Source: Phycisphaerales bacterium (lineage in GTDB: Bacteria; Planctomycetota; Phycisphaerae; Phycisphaerales; UBA1924). From it: 64,000 nt of DNA. The position numbers were made by a program, and so were the translations under genes. The notes under the pieces are model-generated. The model worked only from the letters and a program-made list of their open reading frames with translations. It made no database searches and was not told where the DNA came from. The stretch spans positions 69,820 to 133,819 of the forward strand of contig JADJMV010000025.1 of the NCBI GenBank assembly GCA_016709445.1, in the 5' to 3' direction. Position 1 is the stretch's first letter. The number at the start of each line of letters is the position of its first letter. Positions 1 through 9,972 of this stretch are shown piece after piece.

Positions 1-1
1 G

Positions 2-1444
2 CGCGATTCGGTGTGGAGCCGCTGGTTGCCCGACACTGCCGTCGTGCTCGCGGTCCCGTGGGCCGACGACGGCTGGGCGCTGGAGGAGATGGCCCGACGC
101 CTCCGCGTTGGCGCGTCGCTTCCCTTCCCCGAGGTCCCCAACCGATTGAGCGCCGCGTCCTGGGTGCTCCTCACGGAGTCCTGCCTCCGCGTCGTGAAAT
201 CGAGTCCCGAGCGGTCGGAACTCGCCTGGCGCGTCCTCGCGGTCGGGCCCTGCTCGACCCGGGCGACCAAAGCGGCGATCGAGGTCCTGCAACGGGCCGG
301 CGTGCCAGGGCCCGAGAGCGCGTACTTGGCGGCGCATGTGCCGAGCCTCAGCGACGCGGACCTTCAGACCACTCTGAAAGTGGTCGGTACAACCAAGTCG
401 AGCCAGCCGGGTGTCGGTACCGACACCGACAGGCTTGTGGCGGCCATCTTGGACCGCGAAGAGGGGGGTTCGTGGTCCTTGGGGTCCCGCCTGCTCGAGC
501 ACTCCCTCGCGCGAAAGCGCGACGGGTATACCGACATCGAGTCATCGGTGGAGAAGGTGGATCTGAACCCGGACGCGATCGTCGCCGCCATGGGCCGCTG
601 CTCCTACCTCCAGGTCGCAGCGCTCAGACGTCGCCTCGGCCTGCCGCCTCGGCCCGACTCGGAAGCGAGCCGAGACCCCGGGCTTTCCGCATTCAGCCTA
701 GACCTGGCTTCGATCCTCATCGACGACGACGAACGGCCCGATGCCCTTGTCCGCATTACGGATGGCCGATTCGAAACGCAGTTGCTGGCCTTCGTTCGGC
801 GGGGTGGTGGGTGGCGGTGCGTCGGCACGATCGACGACGCAGCCTACGGTGACACACCCTCTTGGCCCGAGAGCGAGGAGAGCGCCGGGCGCCGCTGGCT
901 CCGGTCCGACAGTGGGGCTCGCACAGCGGAACTCAAGGGCGCAGCATGGTCGTCGTGGTACCGCGTCGGGCGCGGCGGACTCGAACTTGCGCAGCATGTG
1001 GTTATCGCCGCGGGTGAGATCGGCACGATCGTCCAAAGATCGCTCCGCGTCGATCGGCCGCGCCTCCTTCGCGTTGACGGACGCGACGTGGTGGGGTGCG
1101 AGGTTCGGGGCGGCGTCGTGCTCAGTCTCTGGGATCGACCGGGCGCTCGCCTCGACATGCCGCTCTGGCAGGGTGCGGGCCGTTGCGACTTCCCGCTGAT
1201 GGCCGGCGAGGGGTCCCTTGGGCGCCTCCTCCCCGGCGCGCCATGGCAGGGTCGATTGCCGGACTGGGTGCTCGATCGCGACGATGCTGCGGTGCTCGCC
1301 GGCTGCCGCGACGGCCTCGTGCGCCTGGCCCGCGAGAATCCCCGCCAGCAAGAGGCCATCCTTGGCTACCTGCGTTCCAACTCCGACGATCCCCAGTACG
1401 CGGCGCTCTACCAATTCGTGGAGCGGGAGTCGTCCGGACCATGA
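2..1444 (+). CDS. Membrane-associated hypothetical protein, 5' end outside window
   Basis: The reading frame is open from the first bases, so the start lies upstream of the window. The visible part aligns with the C-terminal two thirds of the next gene: WSRWLPD...DDGWALEEMARRL here matches WHRWVPD...ADGWALNEILRRL there. The missing N-terminus therefore probably carried the transmembrane segment and zinc ribbon seen in that neighbour. No catalytic motif is recognisable. The stop overlaps the start of the next gene (ATGA), so the two are translationally coupled tandem paralogues. The function is unknown. That it is coding is well supported by its paralogy and by the coupling. Confidence 0.75.
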   Translation, partial: RDSVWSRWLPDTAVVLAVPWADDGWALEEMARRLRVGASLPFPEVPNRLSAASWVLLTESCLRVVKSSPERSELAWRVLAVGPCSTRATKAAIEVLQRAGVPGPESAYLAAHVPSLSDADLQTTLKVVGTTKSSQPGVGTDTDRLVAAILDREEGGSWSLGSRLLEHSLARKRDGYTDIESSVEKVDLNPDAIVAAMGRCSYLQVAALRRRLGLPPRPDSEASRDPGLSAFSLDLASILIDDDERPDALVRITDGRFETQLLAFVRRGGGWRCVGTIDDAAYGDTPSWPESEESAGRRWLRSDSGARTAELKGAAWSSWYRVGRGGLELAQHVVIAAGEIGTIVQRSLRVDRPRLLRVDGRDVVGCEVRGGVVLSLWDRPGARLDMPLWQGAGRCDFPLMAGEGSLGRLLPGAPWQGRLPDWVLDRDDAAVLAGCRDGLVRLARENPRQQEAILGYLRSNSDDPQYAALYQFVERESSGP

Positions 1445-3189
1445 GCGTGCAGGATTGGACCATCACAATTGGCGGCGTGTTGCTCGCGGCCGCGAGCCTT
1501 ATCCTGCTCGCCTGGGCGGTGCTCTGGGACGGCCTCCGGACGCGGCGTGCCCGCAGGGCCGGCGGGCTGCGCCGTTGCCCTCGCTGCTGGTACGACATGG
1601 CGGGTGTCGCGGGCCTCCGCTGTCCCGAGTGTGGCAGGTCGGCCCGGCGCGAGCGCTCTCTCGTCCGTCCCCGAAGGCGGTGGCGGTGGGTCATAGGCGC
1701 GGTGCCCCTGCTGGCCGCCGGCCTCGGGATTGGGATCTCTCCGTGGGGCAAGGGCGGAGCGTGGCATCGGTGGGTGCCCGACGGGGTCGTGATCCGGCTC
1801 ATCCCCCGCACCACGGCCGACGGCTGGGCGCTCAACGAGATTCTGCGCCGGCTCGGCAGCGACGGACAGACTCCGGTGATTGACGATCCGGGACGCCTCT
1901 CCGCCGCGGAATGGCGACTGCTCACGCGGAAATGCCTGGACGCCCTGCGCGCGGATCCGCCTCCCCCAAGTCCCTCGTCCTACTTGGCCGCGGCCTGCAG
2001 CTCGCCGGAGCCCGAGACGGCGTTTGACGATCTTCTATCCTGGATCACCGGCGGCACTCAGGCCCAACGGCGGGACGCCTGCATCTTCCTTCCGCGGATC
2101 CGGTTCTTCCTCGACGTCGCCCAGCTTGCGCAAGCGGATCGGGCTTGGGGCGCCATGCCGGAAGATTCGTCGGAGTTCTACCGAACCGTGCAGGCCAACG
2201 ACCGGGCGCGATTCGCCGCGCACCTCGCGAGTCGCCAGGATCCCGAGCGAGCACGACGCCTCGCCGCGATCAGATCGATCCCGACGACCCCCGAGAGCAT
2301 GATCGAGGCGGTAGACGGGCGCAGCATCAGCGAGTGGGTCGCGATGGAGCGCCGCCTCGGCGTTCGGTGCGGCATGCTGGTGGACACCGATGACGCAAGC
2401 TCCTCCGCGATCGAGGTCGAGCGCATCGATCTGTGCATCGACGACAATGAGTCGCGGGACTGCATCCTGCTCATCTCCAACCGCGATTGGGAGGACCACG
2501 GCAGCCGGGCGCACTACGACGCGCTCGTTCTGCTGCAGGCCGCCGAGGGCTGGCGGTTCCTGGCGCGGATCGGCCTCTCCAATTGCCTCGACGATCCGCC
2601 TGGTTTCCGGAGCGTCCGCAGCGCGGACGGGAAGCGATGGCTCGTGGTGCGTCATGATCGTGGGTCGAGCAATGACGGGACATACTGCATCAAGCAGGAC
2701 GCCTGGTACCGCGTGAAGGGCGACCGGCTCCTGCTCGAGCAGGCGGTGATGCCGCGGGCGTTCTCCTCCTCACGCTTCCACCAGACGCTCGAACCCTGCG
2801 AGCCCAAGGTCATCAGGCGGGGCGGGCGGTATCTTGCCTCCTACGACATCGAGAGCATGATCACTCTCGCCGTCCCCGGCGCGGATGGCCCCGAGCGCCT
2901 GACCCCCATCGCCGAGGATCGCGGCACGTTCGAGTATCCCCTCGGCGTGCCCGACACGAGGCTGGGCCAGTTCGTCCCTCCCGGGCCCTGGGCCGGCCGC
3001 GACTGCTGGTGGGCCATCCTGGATGATCCCCAGATCCTCAGCGTCTGCAAGCCCCGACTCCTTGCCATCGCGCACTCCGACGACCCTGCGGAGCGGAGCG
3101 CACTCCGCGCGGTCATCGACAACTACCTCTCTTTCCTCTCACCCACGCCGGAGATCGCCGAGATCCAGGCCGCGCTCGACGAACCTTGA
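1441..3189 (+). CDS. Zinc-ribbon membrane protein, paralogue of upstream gene
   Basis: This is a 582-residue protein starting at the ATG that overlaps the previous stop by four bases. The N-terminus has a transmembrane segment (about residues 8-28), then a four-cysteine zinc ribbon (CPRCWYDM...CPECG, about 42-63), and a second hydrophobic stretch near residues 80-100. The rest is a large extracytoplasmic or cytoplasmic domain without recognisable catalytic residues. Zinc ribbons with YDM/YDL between the cysteine pairs are common in planctomycete membrane proteins of unknown role, and another occurs in the gene at 14694. The pair of tandem copies suggests local duplication. The function is unknown. 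Confidence 0.8.
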   Translation: MSVQDWTITIGGVLLAAASLILLAWAVLWDGLRTRRARRAGGLRRCPRCWYDMAGVAGLRCPECGRSARRERSLVRPRRRWRWVIGAVPLLAAGLGIGISPWGKGGAWHRWVPDGVVIRLIPRTTADGWALNEILRRLGSDGQTPVIDDPGRLSAAEWRLLTRKCLDALRADPPPPSPSSYLAAACSSPEPETAFDDLLSWITGGTQAQRRDACIFLPRIRFFLDVAQLAQADRAWGAMPEDSSEFYRTVQANDRARFAAHLASRQDPERARRLAAIRSIPTTPESMIEAVDGRSISEWVAMERRLGVRCGMLVDTDDASSSAIEVERIDLCIDDNESRDCILLISNRDWEDHGSRAHYDALVLLQAAEGWRFLARIGLSNCLDDPPGFRSVRSADGKRWLVVRHDRGSSNDGTYCIKQDAWYRVKGDRLLLEQAVMPRAFSSSRFHQTLEPCEPKVIRRGGRYLASYDIESMITLAVPGADGPERLTPIAEDRGTFEYPLGVPDTRLGQFVPPGPWAGRDCWWAILDDPQILSVCKPRLLAIAHSDDPAERSALRAVIDNYLSFLSPTPEIAEIQAALDEP

Positions 3190-3207
3190 GCCCCCGTGTC
3201 GCCAAGC

Positions 3208-3283
3208 CCCGAGCGCATGCTCGGGTATCGTTCCCCGGACCCTTCGGTGATCGGACGATCCACCCCCGAGCTTGCGCTCGGGG
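3208..3283. repeat. Two GC-rich inverted repeats between genes
   Basis: Two perfect hairpins occupy this gap: CCCGAGC-GCAT-GCTCGGG at 3208-3225 and CCCCGAGC-TTGC-GCTCGGGG at 3264-3283. They share the same stem sequence but have different loops, and neither is followed by a T tract. They look like members of a dispersed intergenic repeat family rather than intrinsic terminators, although they could slow transcription after the upstream gene. Confidence 0.6.
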
Positions 3284-3336
3284 CTCGTAGACGCCCGCCC
3301 CGCGGTACCATGTCACACGCTCAGGAGACCCGCCGC

Positions 3337-6300
3337 ATGCGCCAGCCCCGCCTCTCCGCCCCGCTCCTCTGGCTCCTGCTCTTCACCGCCGGCTGTGCCG
3401 CCGCGGCCTCGATTGACTCCGATGGAGCCCGAAGCGCAAGCGAGGGTCAAGGAGCCCGTGGCGCGAGCCAGGGCCCGCCGCCGGCCGCAGCTCGGCGCGC
3501 GCCGGATGCCGATGGGAACACCACCACCGCTGCATGGCATGCTCCCTCCGCGATCTCCGTGTCCTCCGTGGTGAAAGACGAGGCTTCCGCGCAGCCGCAA
3601 CGCACCCTCACCCGCCTCGACCTCCGCGACTTCGCCTGGCGATCCATCGGCCCGGCCAACATGGGCGGGCGCGTCGCCGATATCGCGCTGGCCCCAGGCG
3701 ACGCCAAGACCTTCTACGTCGGTTACGCGACCGGCGGCCTCTTCAAGACCACCAACCGCGGCACCACGCTCTCCCCCCTCTTCGACAAGGAGGTCACCAC
3801 CTCCATCGGCGCCATCGCCATCGCCGACGCCCCCGCCGACTGGCCCGGCTGGGCCGCGGAAGACGCCAAGCTCACCGACGCCGAGCGCGCCAAGCGCGAC
3901 AAGGACCGTGCCGAGCAGAAAGCCAGGGACCCCGATGCCTTCGCCAAGGCCGAGTCCGACAAGGGGAAGGCCAAGATCGTCTGGGTCGGCACCGGCGAGG
4001 GCAACAACCGCAACAGCTCGTCCTGGGGCTACGGCGTCTACCGCTCGACCGACGGCGGCGCCACCTTCGAGCACATGGGCCTGGAGGCCACGCACAACAT
4101 CCCCCAGATCGCCGTCGATCCCCGCGATCCCGACGTCTGCTACGTCGCCGCCATGGGACACCTCTGGGATGCCAACGCCGAGCGGGGCCTCTACAAGACC
4201 TCCGACGGCGGCAAGACCTGGCGCGCCATCCTCCAGGTCGACGACACGACCGGCTGCTGCGATGTGCTCCTCGACCCCGCCAACCCCGACACCCTCTACG
4301 CCGCCATGTACACGCGCCTCCGCACCGCGTGGAGCTACCAGAGCGGCAGCGAGGTCGGCGGCATCTTCAAATCCACCGATGCCGGCGCGACCTGGACCAA
4401 GCTCGGGAACGGACTGCCCGACCGCACCGAGCGCATCGGGCTCGCCGTCCACAAGGCCGACCCGCGCATCCTCGTCGCCGTCGTCGCCAGCGACGAGGGC
4501 GGCTGGGGCCACGAGCCATTCGACGATTTCAGCCGCGAGGGAGGCGTGTTCCGCTCCGAGGATGCCGGCGCGACCTGGACGCGCATGAGCGCCGTCGCTC
4601 CACGCGCGTTCTACTTCTCCCGCATCGCGATCGACCCCGTCGACCCCAGCATCGTCTACCTGCCCGGCTGGAATCTGCTCACCAGCCACGACGGCGGACG
4701 ATCCTTCGCCCCGCCCAAGAACACCCACCCCCACGTCGATATCCACGCCTTCGCCATCGACCCCGACGACCCGACCCACCTCTTCATGGGCTCCGATGGC
4801 GGGCTCTACCAGTCCTTCGACCGGGCCGAGACGTGGCAATTCCTCAACACCATCCCCGTCGGCCAGTTCTACAACCTCGCGGCCGATCTCTCCGAGCCCT
4901 ACCGCGTCGCCGGGGGCCTCCAGGACAACGGCACCTGGATCGGACCCAGCCGCGGCATGTGGGCCACCGGCCCCGACAACGGCATGGGCGCCTCCAACGC
5001 CGCCATCACCAACGGCGACTGGCGCTTCATTACCGGCGGCGACGGCTTCCACGCCGCCTTCGAGCTGGCCAGCCCCAAGGGCACGCACGACTACTTCTAT
5101 TCCGAGGCCCAGGGCGCCGAACTCATCCGGACTGATCTGGAGACCGGACGCGCGCTGGCCCTCAAGCCCTCGCCCAAGGAGGGCGAGCCCCGCTTCCGCT
5201 TCAACTGGAACTCCCCCTTCCTCCTCTCACCCCACGACCCGACCGTGCTCTACCTCGGGGGCAACTGCGTCTTCAAGCTCACGCAGCGCGGCGAGCGCTG
5301 GGCGAAGATCAGCCCCGACCTCTCCACCCGCGATATCGACAAGGTCGACGCCGTCGGCTCCGAGGCCGAGACGCACGGCACGGTGGTCTCGCTCGCCGAG
5401 TCGCCGCTCGCGCAGGGAACGCTCTGGGCCGGCACCGACGACGGCCTCATCCATCTCACCACCGACGACGGAGCCCACTGGCGCAACGTCACCCCCGACG
5501 CCGTCGCCGGGCGCTATATCGCCGGGCTCGAGCCCTCGCACCACGACGCCTCCGCCGCCTACGCCGCCGTCGACGGCCACCGCTCGGGCGACTACAGCCC
5601 CACGATCCTCATGACCACCGACGCGGGCGCGACCTGGAGCGACATCACCGGCGATCTGCCCGCCGCCCCCGAGGGCGGATGCGTGAAGGTGGTCCGCGAA
5701 GACCCCGAGAATCCCGAGGTCCTCTACTGCGGCACGGAGCGCGGCGTGTTCGTCACCCTCGACCGCGGCCGCCACTGGCTCAACCTCGCGGGCGTCGCCG
5801 GCGACAAGGACGATCGGGGCCCCTCGCTCCCCCATGTGCCCGTCGACGACATCCTCCTGCACCCCCGCACGCACGATCTCATCCTCGGCACCCACGGGCG
5901 CTCGATCTGGATCTGGGACGACGCGGCCTTCTTCTCCGCCTGCACCCCCGAGGTCCTCGCCTCCGACCTCCACGCCTTCGAGGCCACCCCCGCCCGGCCC
6001 TGGCTCACGCTCTGGAACGAGGGCATCTACGGCGACAACTTCTTCACCGCGCGCCCAACCCGCCCATGGGGCCCGCGCTCACCTACTACGTCGCCGCCGA
6101 CCACTACGACGATGCGAGCATCGAGGTCACCGACGCCGACGGCAAGACCGTGACGACGCTCACCGGCTCCGGTCGCGCCGGCATCCACCGCGTCACCTGG
6201 AACCTCCAGCCCGATCCCAAGACCCACGTCCTCGACGCGACCAAGGCCCCGACCTTCGTCCCAGCCGGGAACTACACCTTCACGGTGAAGATCGGCGACG

Positions 6301-6350
6301 ACCTCAAGTCGGAGGCGACCATCGAAGTGCTTGCCGAGCAGGCCCCCTGA
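3337..6350 (+). CDS. Sortilin/VPS10-type Asp-box repeat lipoprotein (apparent frameshift)
   Basis: Exported beta-propeller protein of about 1004 residues. The start at 3337 follows an AGGAG site ten bases upstream; an earlier in-frame ATG at 3310 has none. A hydrophobic signal ends in FTAGC, a likely lipobox. Multiple Asp-box motifs (YRSTDGGATF, YKTSDGGKTW, FKSTDAGATW, FRSEDAGATW) mark the propeller, as in VPS10/sortilin and BNR-repeat exo-hydrolases. Near 6054-6056 the frame breaks: restoring one C in the CCC run joins NFFTARPNPPMGP to the continuing TYYVAADHYDD domain, giving an exact codon count to the stop at 6350. Residues about 29-85 form a low-complexity linker whose DNA resembles intergenic repeat sequence. 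The substrate is unknown. Confidence 0.75.
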
Positions 6351-6351
6351 A

Positions 6352-6467
6352 AGAGGCCCAGGCGCCAGCCTGGGCTCAGCCTCCCGCCCCACCAACAGAG
6401 GCCCAGGCGCTAGCCTGGGCTCAGCCTCTCGCCCCACCAACAGAGGCCCAGGCGCCAGCCTGGGCTC
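6352..6467. repeat. 45-bp tandem repeat, 2.6 copies, palindromic core
   Basis: Units begin at 6352, 6397 and 6442 (the last partial). Each contains the near-palindrome AGGCCCAGGCGCCAGCCTGG followed by GCTCAGCCTC and CGCCCCACCAAC. The three units differ by only single substitutions. The array directly follows the VPS10-like gene and lies before a convergent gene, so it may work as a bidirectional hairpin barrier. No gene is supported in it. Confidence 0.75.
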
Positions 6468-6507
6468 CCCCGCGCCCGCGCCTCTCGCGCCGGGACGCTT
6501 CCGCCCC

Positions 6508-6780
6508 TCACCACCAGTGCTGCATGCTCCCCACCACCAGCACCCCGATCACCGCCAGCACCACCAGCCCCAGCTTCGGATTCGTGAAGAGCAGCCGCAC
6601 CACGAACCCGATCATCCCGCCGCGCCGGATGAACCCGGCCTTCCGCAGCATGATCTTCTCGCGCTGGTCCTCGCGCCGCGCCTTGGCCTTGGTCAATTCC
6701 ACCTGGGCCATGCCCAGCCGCTCGTGCGGATTCCCTGTCCGCCCGGTCACTTTCGTGTAGAGCTTCGGGTCGATCACCAT
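6508..6780 (-). CDS. Small membrane protein of unknown function
   Basis: This 90-residue protein starts at the ATG at 6780, preceded by a GAAGGGGGA ribosome-binding site; an in-frame ATG 30 bases upstream is less well placed. The N-terminal half is charged and predicted cytoplasmic (many Lys, Arg and Glu at about 25-45). The C-terminal half is a strongly hydrophobic segment at about 58-83 ending QHWW. It is convergent with the VPS10-like gene and divergent from phhA. No family is recognised. Confidence 0.6.
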   Translation of the reverse strand: MVIDPKLYTKVTGRTGNPHERLGMAQVELTKAKARREDQREKIMLRKAGFIRRGGMIGFVVRLLFTNPKLGLVVLAVIGVLVVGSMQHWW

Positions 6781-6899
6781 GTCCGATCCCCCTTCAGGGC
6801 GCCTGTCCACCCGAGCGGCAGCCTAGCAGAGCGAACCCGCCGCGCCCAGACCCGTGTAGAATGCATCGAGAGCCACGCACTCCGGGAGGGTGCCCCAGC

Positions 6900-7748
6900 A
6901 TGCGAGCCGATATCCGCTACAACAACGTGATCGACGGCAAGGAGTTCAAGGCCGCCCAGGCGGCCGCGGACCGGGCGGCCTTTCTGCCCGCCAACGAGAT
7001 CGATCCCGAGACCTTCTACGTCACCCAGCTCTACGACCGCTACAGCGCCGAGGACCACGACGTCTGGGCCACGCTCGTACGCCGGCGCATGGAAACCCTC
7101 GAAGGGCAGGCCTCCGAAGTGTTCCTCTCTGGGGTGCGACAGCTCGGGCTCGACAAGGACCACGTCCCCAAAGTCGAATATGTCAACTCCCGCCTCGCCC
7201 AGCTCACCGGCTGGCAGAGCCGCGGCGTGCCAGGCTATCTCCCCGCCAAGGCCTTCTTCGCCTGCCTCGCCAGGCGCCAGTTCCCGACCACGATCGTCAT
7301 CCGCCCCAAGGAGAAGCTGGAGTACCTGCCCGAGCCGGACATCTTCCACGACGTCTTCGGCCACGTGCCCCTCCACGCCGACCCCGTCTTCGCCGAGTTT
7401 CTCCAGACCTACGGCAAGGCCGCCCTGCTCTGCGAAGATCCCGACGATGTGGAGCGGCTCGGCCGGCTCTTCTGGTTCACCGTCGAGTTCGGCCTCATCC
7501 GCGAGCGCGGCCGGGTCAAGCTCTACGGCTCGGGACTCATCTCCAGCCTCGGCGAGAGCTTCCACGCCCTGGAGAGTGCGGATGTCGACCGCCGCCCCTT
7601 CGACATGGACCGCGTCTGCGACACGCCGTTCGAGATCGATCACTACCAGCCCGTCCTCTATGTCCTCGAGAGCTTCGAGCAGCTCCGCGACTCGATGAAC
7701 GAGTACGCCGAGCGGGTCTTGGCGGGCAGCCACGCAGCCGCGGTGTAG
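6900..7748 (+). CDS. phhA: Phenylalanine 4-monooxygenase
   Basis: Cytosolic iron- and pterin-dependent aromatic amino acid hydroxylase converting phenylalanine to tyrosine; 282 residues, normal for bacterial PhhA. The start at 6900 follows a GGGAGGG site; the ATG at 6861 lacks one. Iron ligands are visible as His150 and His155 in FHDVFGHVPL and Glu197 in WFTVEFGLI, and the core motifs YVNSRLAQLTGW and YGSGLISS are typical. The C-terminal third (from 7527) is duplicated at 10418-10610, bounding the intervening accessory block. No pterin dehydratase gene is adjacent. Confidence 0.92.
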   Translation: MRADIRYNNVIDGKEFKAAQAAADRAAFLPANEIDPETFYVTQLYDRYSAEDHDVWATLVRRRMETLEGQASEVFLSGVRQLGLDKDHVPKVEYVNSRLAQLTGWQSRGVPGYLPAKAFFACLARRQFPTTIVIRPKEKLEYLPEPDIFHDVFGHVPLHADPVFAEFLQTYGKAALLCEDPDDVERLGRLFWFTVEFGLIRERGRVKLYGSGLISSLGESFHALESADVDRRPFDMDRVCDTPFEIDHYQPVLYVLESFEQLRDSMNEYAERVLAGSHAAAV

Positions 7749-7843
7749 GCACAGGAGCCCGCGTCACGGGGCGAGCCAGATAGTTTTCTTTGATTCCCGT
7801 GACCCAGGCTTGCTCTCCCCCCCCGTGTGGTAGTATCTTCTCT

Positions 7844-8515
7844 ATGGGTCTGGGACACCCCTACAGAGCGTTTACGATCATCGAGCTGGTGGTCTCGATT
7901 GGGGTAATCCTGGTCTTGGTTGGCCTTATGTTGCCGGCCCTCGGCGCCTCCCGAGCACGGGCTCGAGCAATGCGCACGGCTATCGCCGTGCGCAGCAGTG
8001 CGCAAGCGATCGACGCCTATGCGGCCGACACTGATGGTGTCTACCCGATAGCCGACCGATCTGTGCAATTGTCGATGCTCGACTGGGACTCGCCGATTGT
8101 CTCCCTCGGGTACATCGCTGCCGAAGCGCAGATTGATCCGGAAGGGACGCTCGAGAGAGGTCACCATCGTTTCGCCCTCTCCGGAGCCCTGGTGCATCCC
8201 GGGAGGTGGATGGAACCCGGCACCGTCCGCCCGCTCGAGCTGGCCGAAACCACGCCGGTCCGCCAGTCACAGGTCGCGTTCCCTTCGTCGAAGGGCATGC
8301 TCGTGCAGTGGGTCGAATCGAAGCAAGGTGAGGACCGATTCTGGACCTGGGACCCATATGATCGCCCGCTCGCTCCGGTCGCGTTCTGTGATGGGAGCGT
8401 CTCTGAGCATCGATGCACCGACTTCGTGCTTGCTCACGAGTTCTTCGAGTATTGGGTCGGTCAACCGGTTCTCGCGACATGGTCTGGATCGAACGGGATG
8501 GACCGCCTTCGTTGA
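7844..8515 (+). CDS. Prepilin-type N-terminal methylation protein (pseudopilin-like)
   Basis: The N-terminus carries a class III signal: a short basic leader, then A|FTIIELVVSIGVILVLVGL with the conserved Glu at +5, which type IV prepilin peptidase would cleave and methylate. The 223-residue product resembles planctomycete secreted pseudopilins with a general-secretion fold. The ATG at 7844 places the methylation site nine residues in; the ATG at 7790 would give an over-long leader. The gene sits in the block bracketed by the two phhA 3' copies and has noticeably lower third-position GC than its neighbours, consistent with transfer. A specific role is not known. Confidence 0.7.
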   Translation: MGLGHPYRAFTIIELVVSIGVILVLVGLMLPALGASRARARAMRTAIAVRSSAQAIDAYAADTDGVYPIADRSVQLSMLDWDSPIVSLGYIAAEAQIDPEGTLERGHHRFALSGALVHPGRWMEPGTVRPLELAETTPVRQSQVAFPSSKGMLVQWVESKQGEDRFWTWDPYDRPLAPVAFCDGSVSEHRCTDFVLAHEFFEYWVGQPVLATWSGSNGMDRLR

Positions 8516-8545
8516 CGCCATTCTCATATATGAAGGGAGCAGAAC

Positions 8546-8957
8546 ATGGATCAGCAATTCCGGGCCGTTGCTTCCGGGCTCGCTCTGGGCGCACTCGCTG
8601 TGTTCGCCCTTGCGGAGGACTGCTATTTCCCCAAGAAGACCGGGTGTGGCAGCGGCGACGATTTCTGCACCCCCGGCTCAACCGTGTGCGAACAGACTTG
8701 GACCAAGACTGTCGACACCGGATGCGGGTATCCTGGGCCCCTCGGGGACCTTGGGCCGGCCCGTTGCGGCGATCTGGAGACCGTGGTTATCCAGGACTGT
8801 GACGAGAGCAACCCTTCAGGGTTCGAACCGGTGGGCTGCGCCGATCAGGGTCACTGTTGCCACCGACGGCTACGACAACTGGGACATCAACCCCCACGTC
8901 TTCATCAGGAAGCCGGTGGGTTCGACAGACTGCTGCGAGATTACTTCGGGTAGCTGA
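8546..8957 (+). CDS. Small cysteine-rich secreted protein (apparent frameshift)
   Basis: A signal peptide (about residues 1-23, ending FALAED) precedes a cysteine-rich mature part (CYFPKKTGCGSGDDFC..., more than ten Cys). The frame that stays open ends at 8953, but from about 8836 third-position GC is high only in the next frame, which reads VTVATDGYDNWDINPHVF and ends CCEITSGS at 8957. Removing one G from the GGG run at 8833-8835 joins the halves into 136 residues. The upstream prepilin-like gene and the downstream anchored protein make it the second gene of a probable four-gene operon. The function is unknown. Confidence 0.5.
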
Positions 8958-8985
8958 CTGCATTGGACGACCGAGGAGTTGGCGG

Positions 8986-9972
8986 ATGCCGATCCAGCGA
9001 TCAATGGTCATGCCGTGTGTTTGGCTTGCGATCCTCGCGAGCCGGCTTGTTGCGCAGGAGCGTACGGAAGAGGACGTGCGGGCGATTTCACGCGAGGTAC
9101 TCCAGGAGAGAGTGATCGCGGCCATGCCGCAGACCGGCGGGGCGCACGGTGTGTTCGTGGACAAGAACGGCTTCTGGACCTGCGTGGGATACGAGTTCGG
9201 GACCGGAAACTGGTACTTCGCTCGGTCCGATCCCGCTCAACAACGGCTATGGGGCCGAGATTCGAGGGGGTACTACAGCAGTGACCCCCTCGGTGGAGCA
9301 CTGGTCCCGGAGGCTGGGTGGCGGGAAGAGCGGTCCTACCGCATGGACAACTACTTCCCTCAGATTGGCCTTCTCACGCTGCTCCGCGACGATTCCGTCG
9401 AAGTGGAGGTCAAGCGATCCGACGATACGGGCGGGTGGGTCGTCACGATCCAGCTCCCCCGCGCCCTTCGGTTCCCGACGACCGAAGAGCTTCCAGATGC
9501 CGAGGTCAAGCGATGGAGCACTGGTGGATCGGTGCTCCGCCCGGCGGTGTATCAGGTCGATCAAGACCTCGCCGTCCGGGCGTATACCTATCCGGCGACC
9601 CCGAGCATCGAAGCACCGAGGCTCCGTACACTCGAATACGATGTCGCGCCGGAGTCGCCCGGAGGATTCCAGGTGGTGTCCCAATGGGGCGGGTTCCGGC
9701 TTGCCGAGCTTTCGCTCGTGCCGGCGTCTGCCCGGAGTTTCGACCGAACCGCGGTGTTCGCTGAGATGCGCGACCGGCGTGAGGCGGATCGGGTTCGAGA
9801 TCGGGTGCCAGTCGTCACGGCCGAGTATGCAGATGAGCATCCGGAACTTCGGCCGGCGCCGATCGAGGGAGGGGGCGGTTCGTCCTGGGTGATCGGGGGA
9901 GCAGCCGCAGGTGCGGGACTCCTGGCGATCCTGCTGGGCGTCGTGGCTTGGCTGAGAAACCGGCAATCATGA
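8986..9972 (+). CDS. Secreted protein with C-terminal membrane anchor
   Basis: The 328-residue product starts at 8986 after a GAGGAG site. A signal peptide (MPIQRSMVMPCVWLAILASRL) is followed by a large extracytoplasmic region with no recognised fold. A Gly/Ser hinge then leads to a single C-terminal transmembrane helix (about 300-322) with an LRNRQS tail, so the protein is likely tethered with its bulk outside. The stop overlaps the next ATG (ATGA). It is unrelated in sequence to its neighbours. The function is unknown. Confidence 0.6.
   Translation: MPIQRSMVMPCVWLAILASRLVAQERTEEDVRAISREVLQERVIAAMPQTGGAHGVFVDKNGFWTCVGYEFGTGNWYFARSDPAQQRLWGRDSRGYYSSDPLGGALVPEAGWREERSYRMDNYFPQIGLLTLLRDDSVEVEVKRSDDTGGWVVTIQLPRALRFPTTEELPDAEVKRWSTGGSVLRPAVYQVDQDLAVRAYTYPATPSIEAPRLRTLEYDVAPESPGGFQVVSQWGGFRLAELSLVPASARSFDRTAVFAEMRDRREADRVRDRVPVVTAEYADEHPELRPAPIEGGGGSSWVIGGAAAGAGLLAILLGVVAWLRNRQS

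Noticed and set aside
6054..6350. Programmed frameshifting in the VPS10-like gene
   Set aside because: No slippery heptamer or downstream stem was recognised, and several unrelated genes in the window show the same kind of one-base break.
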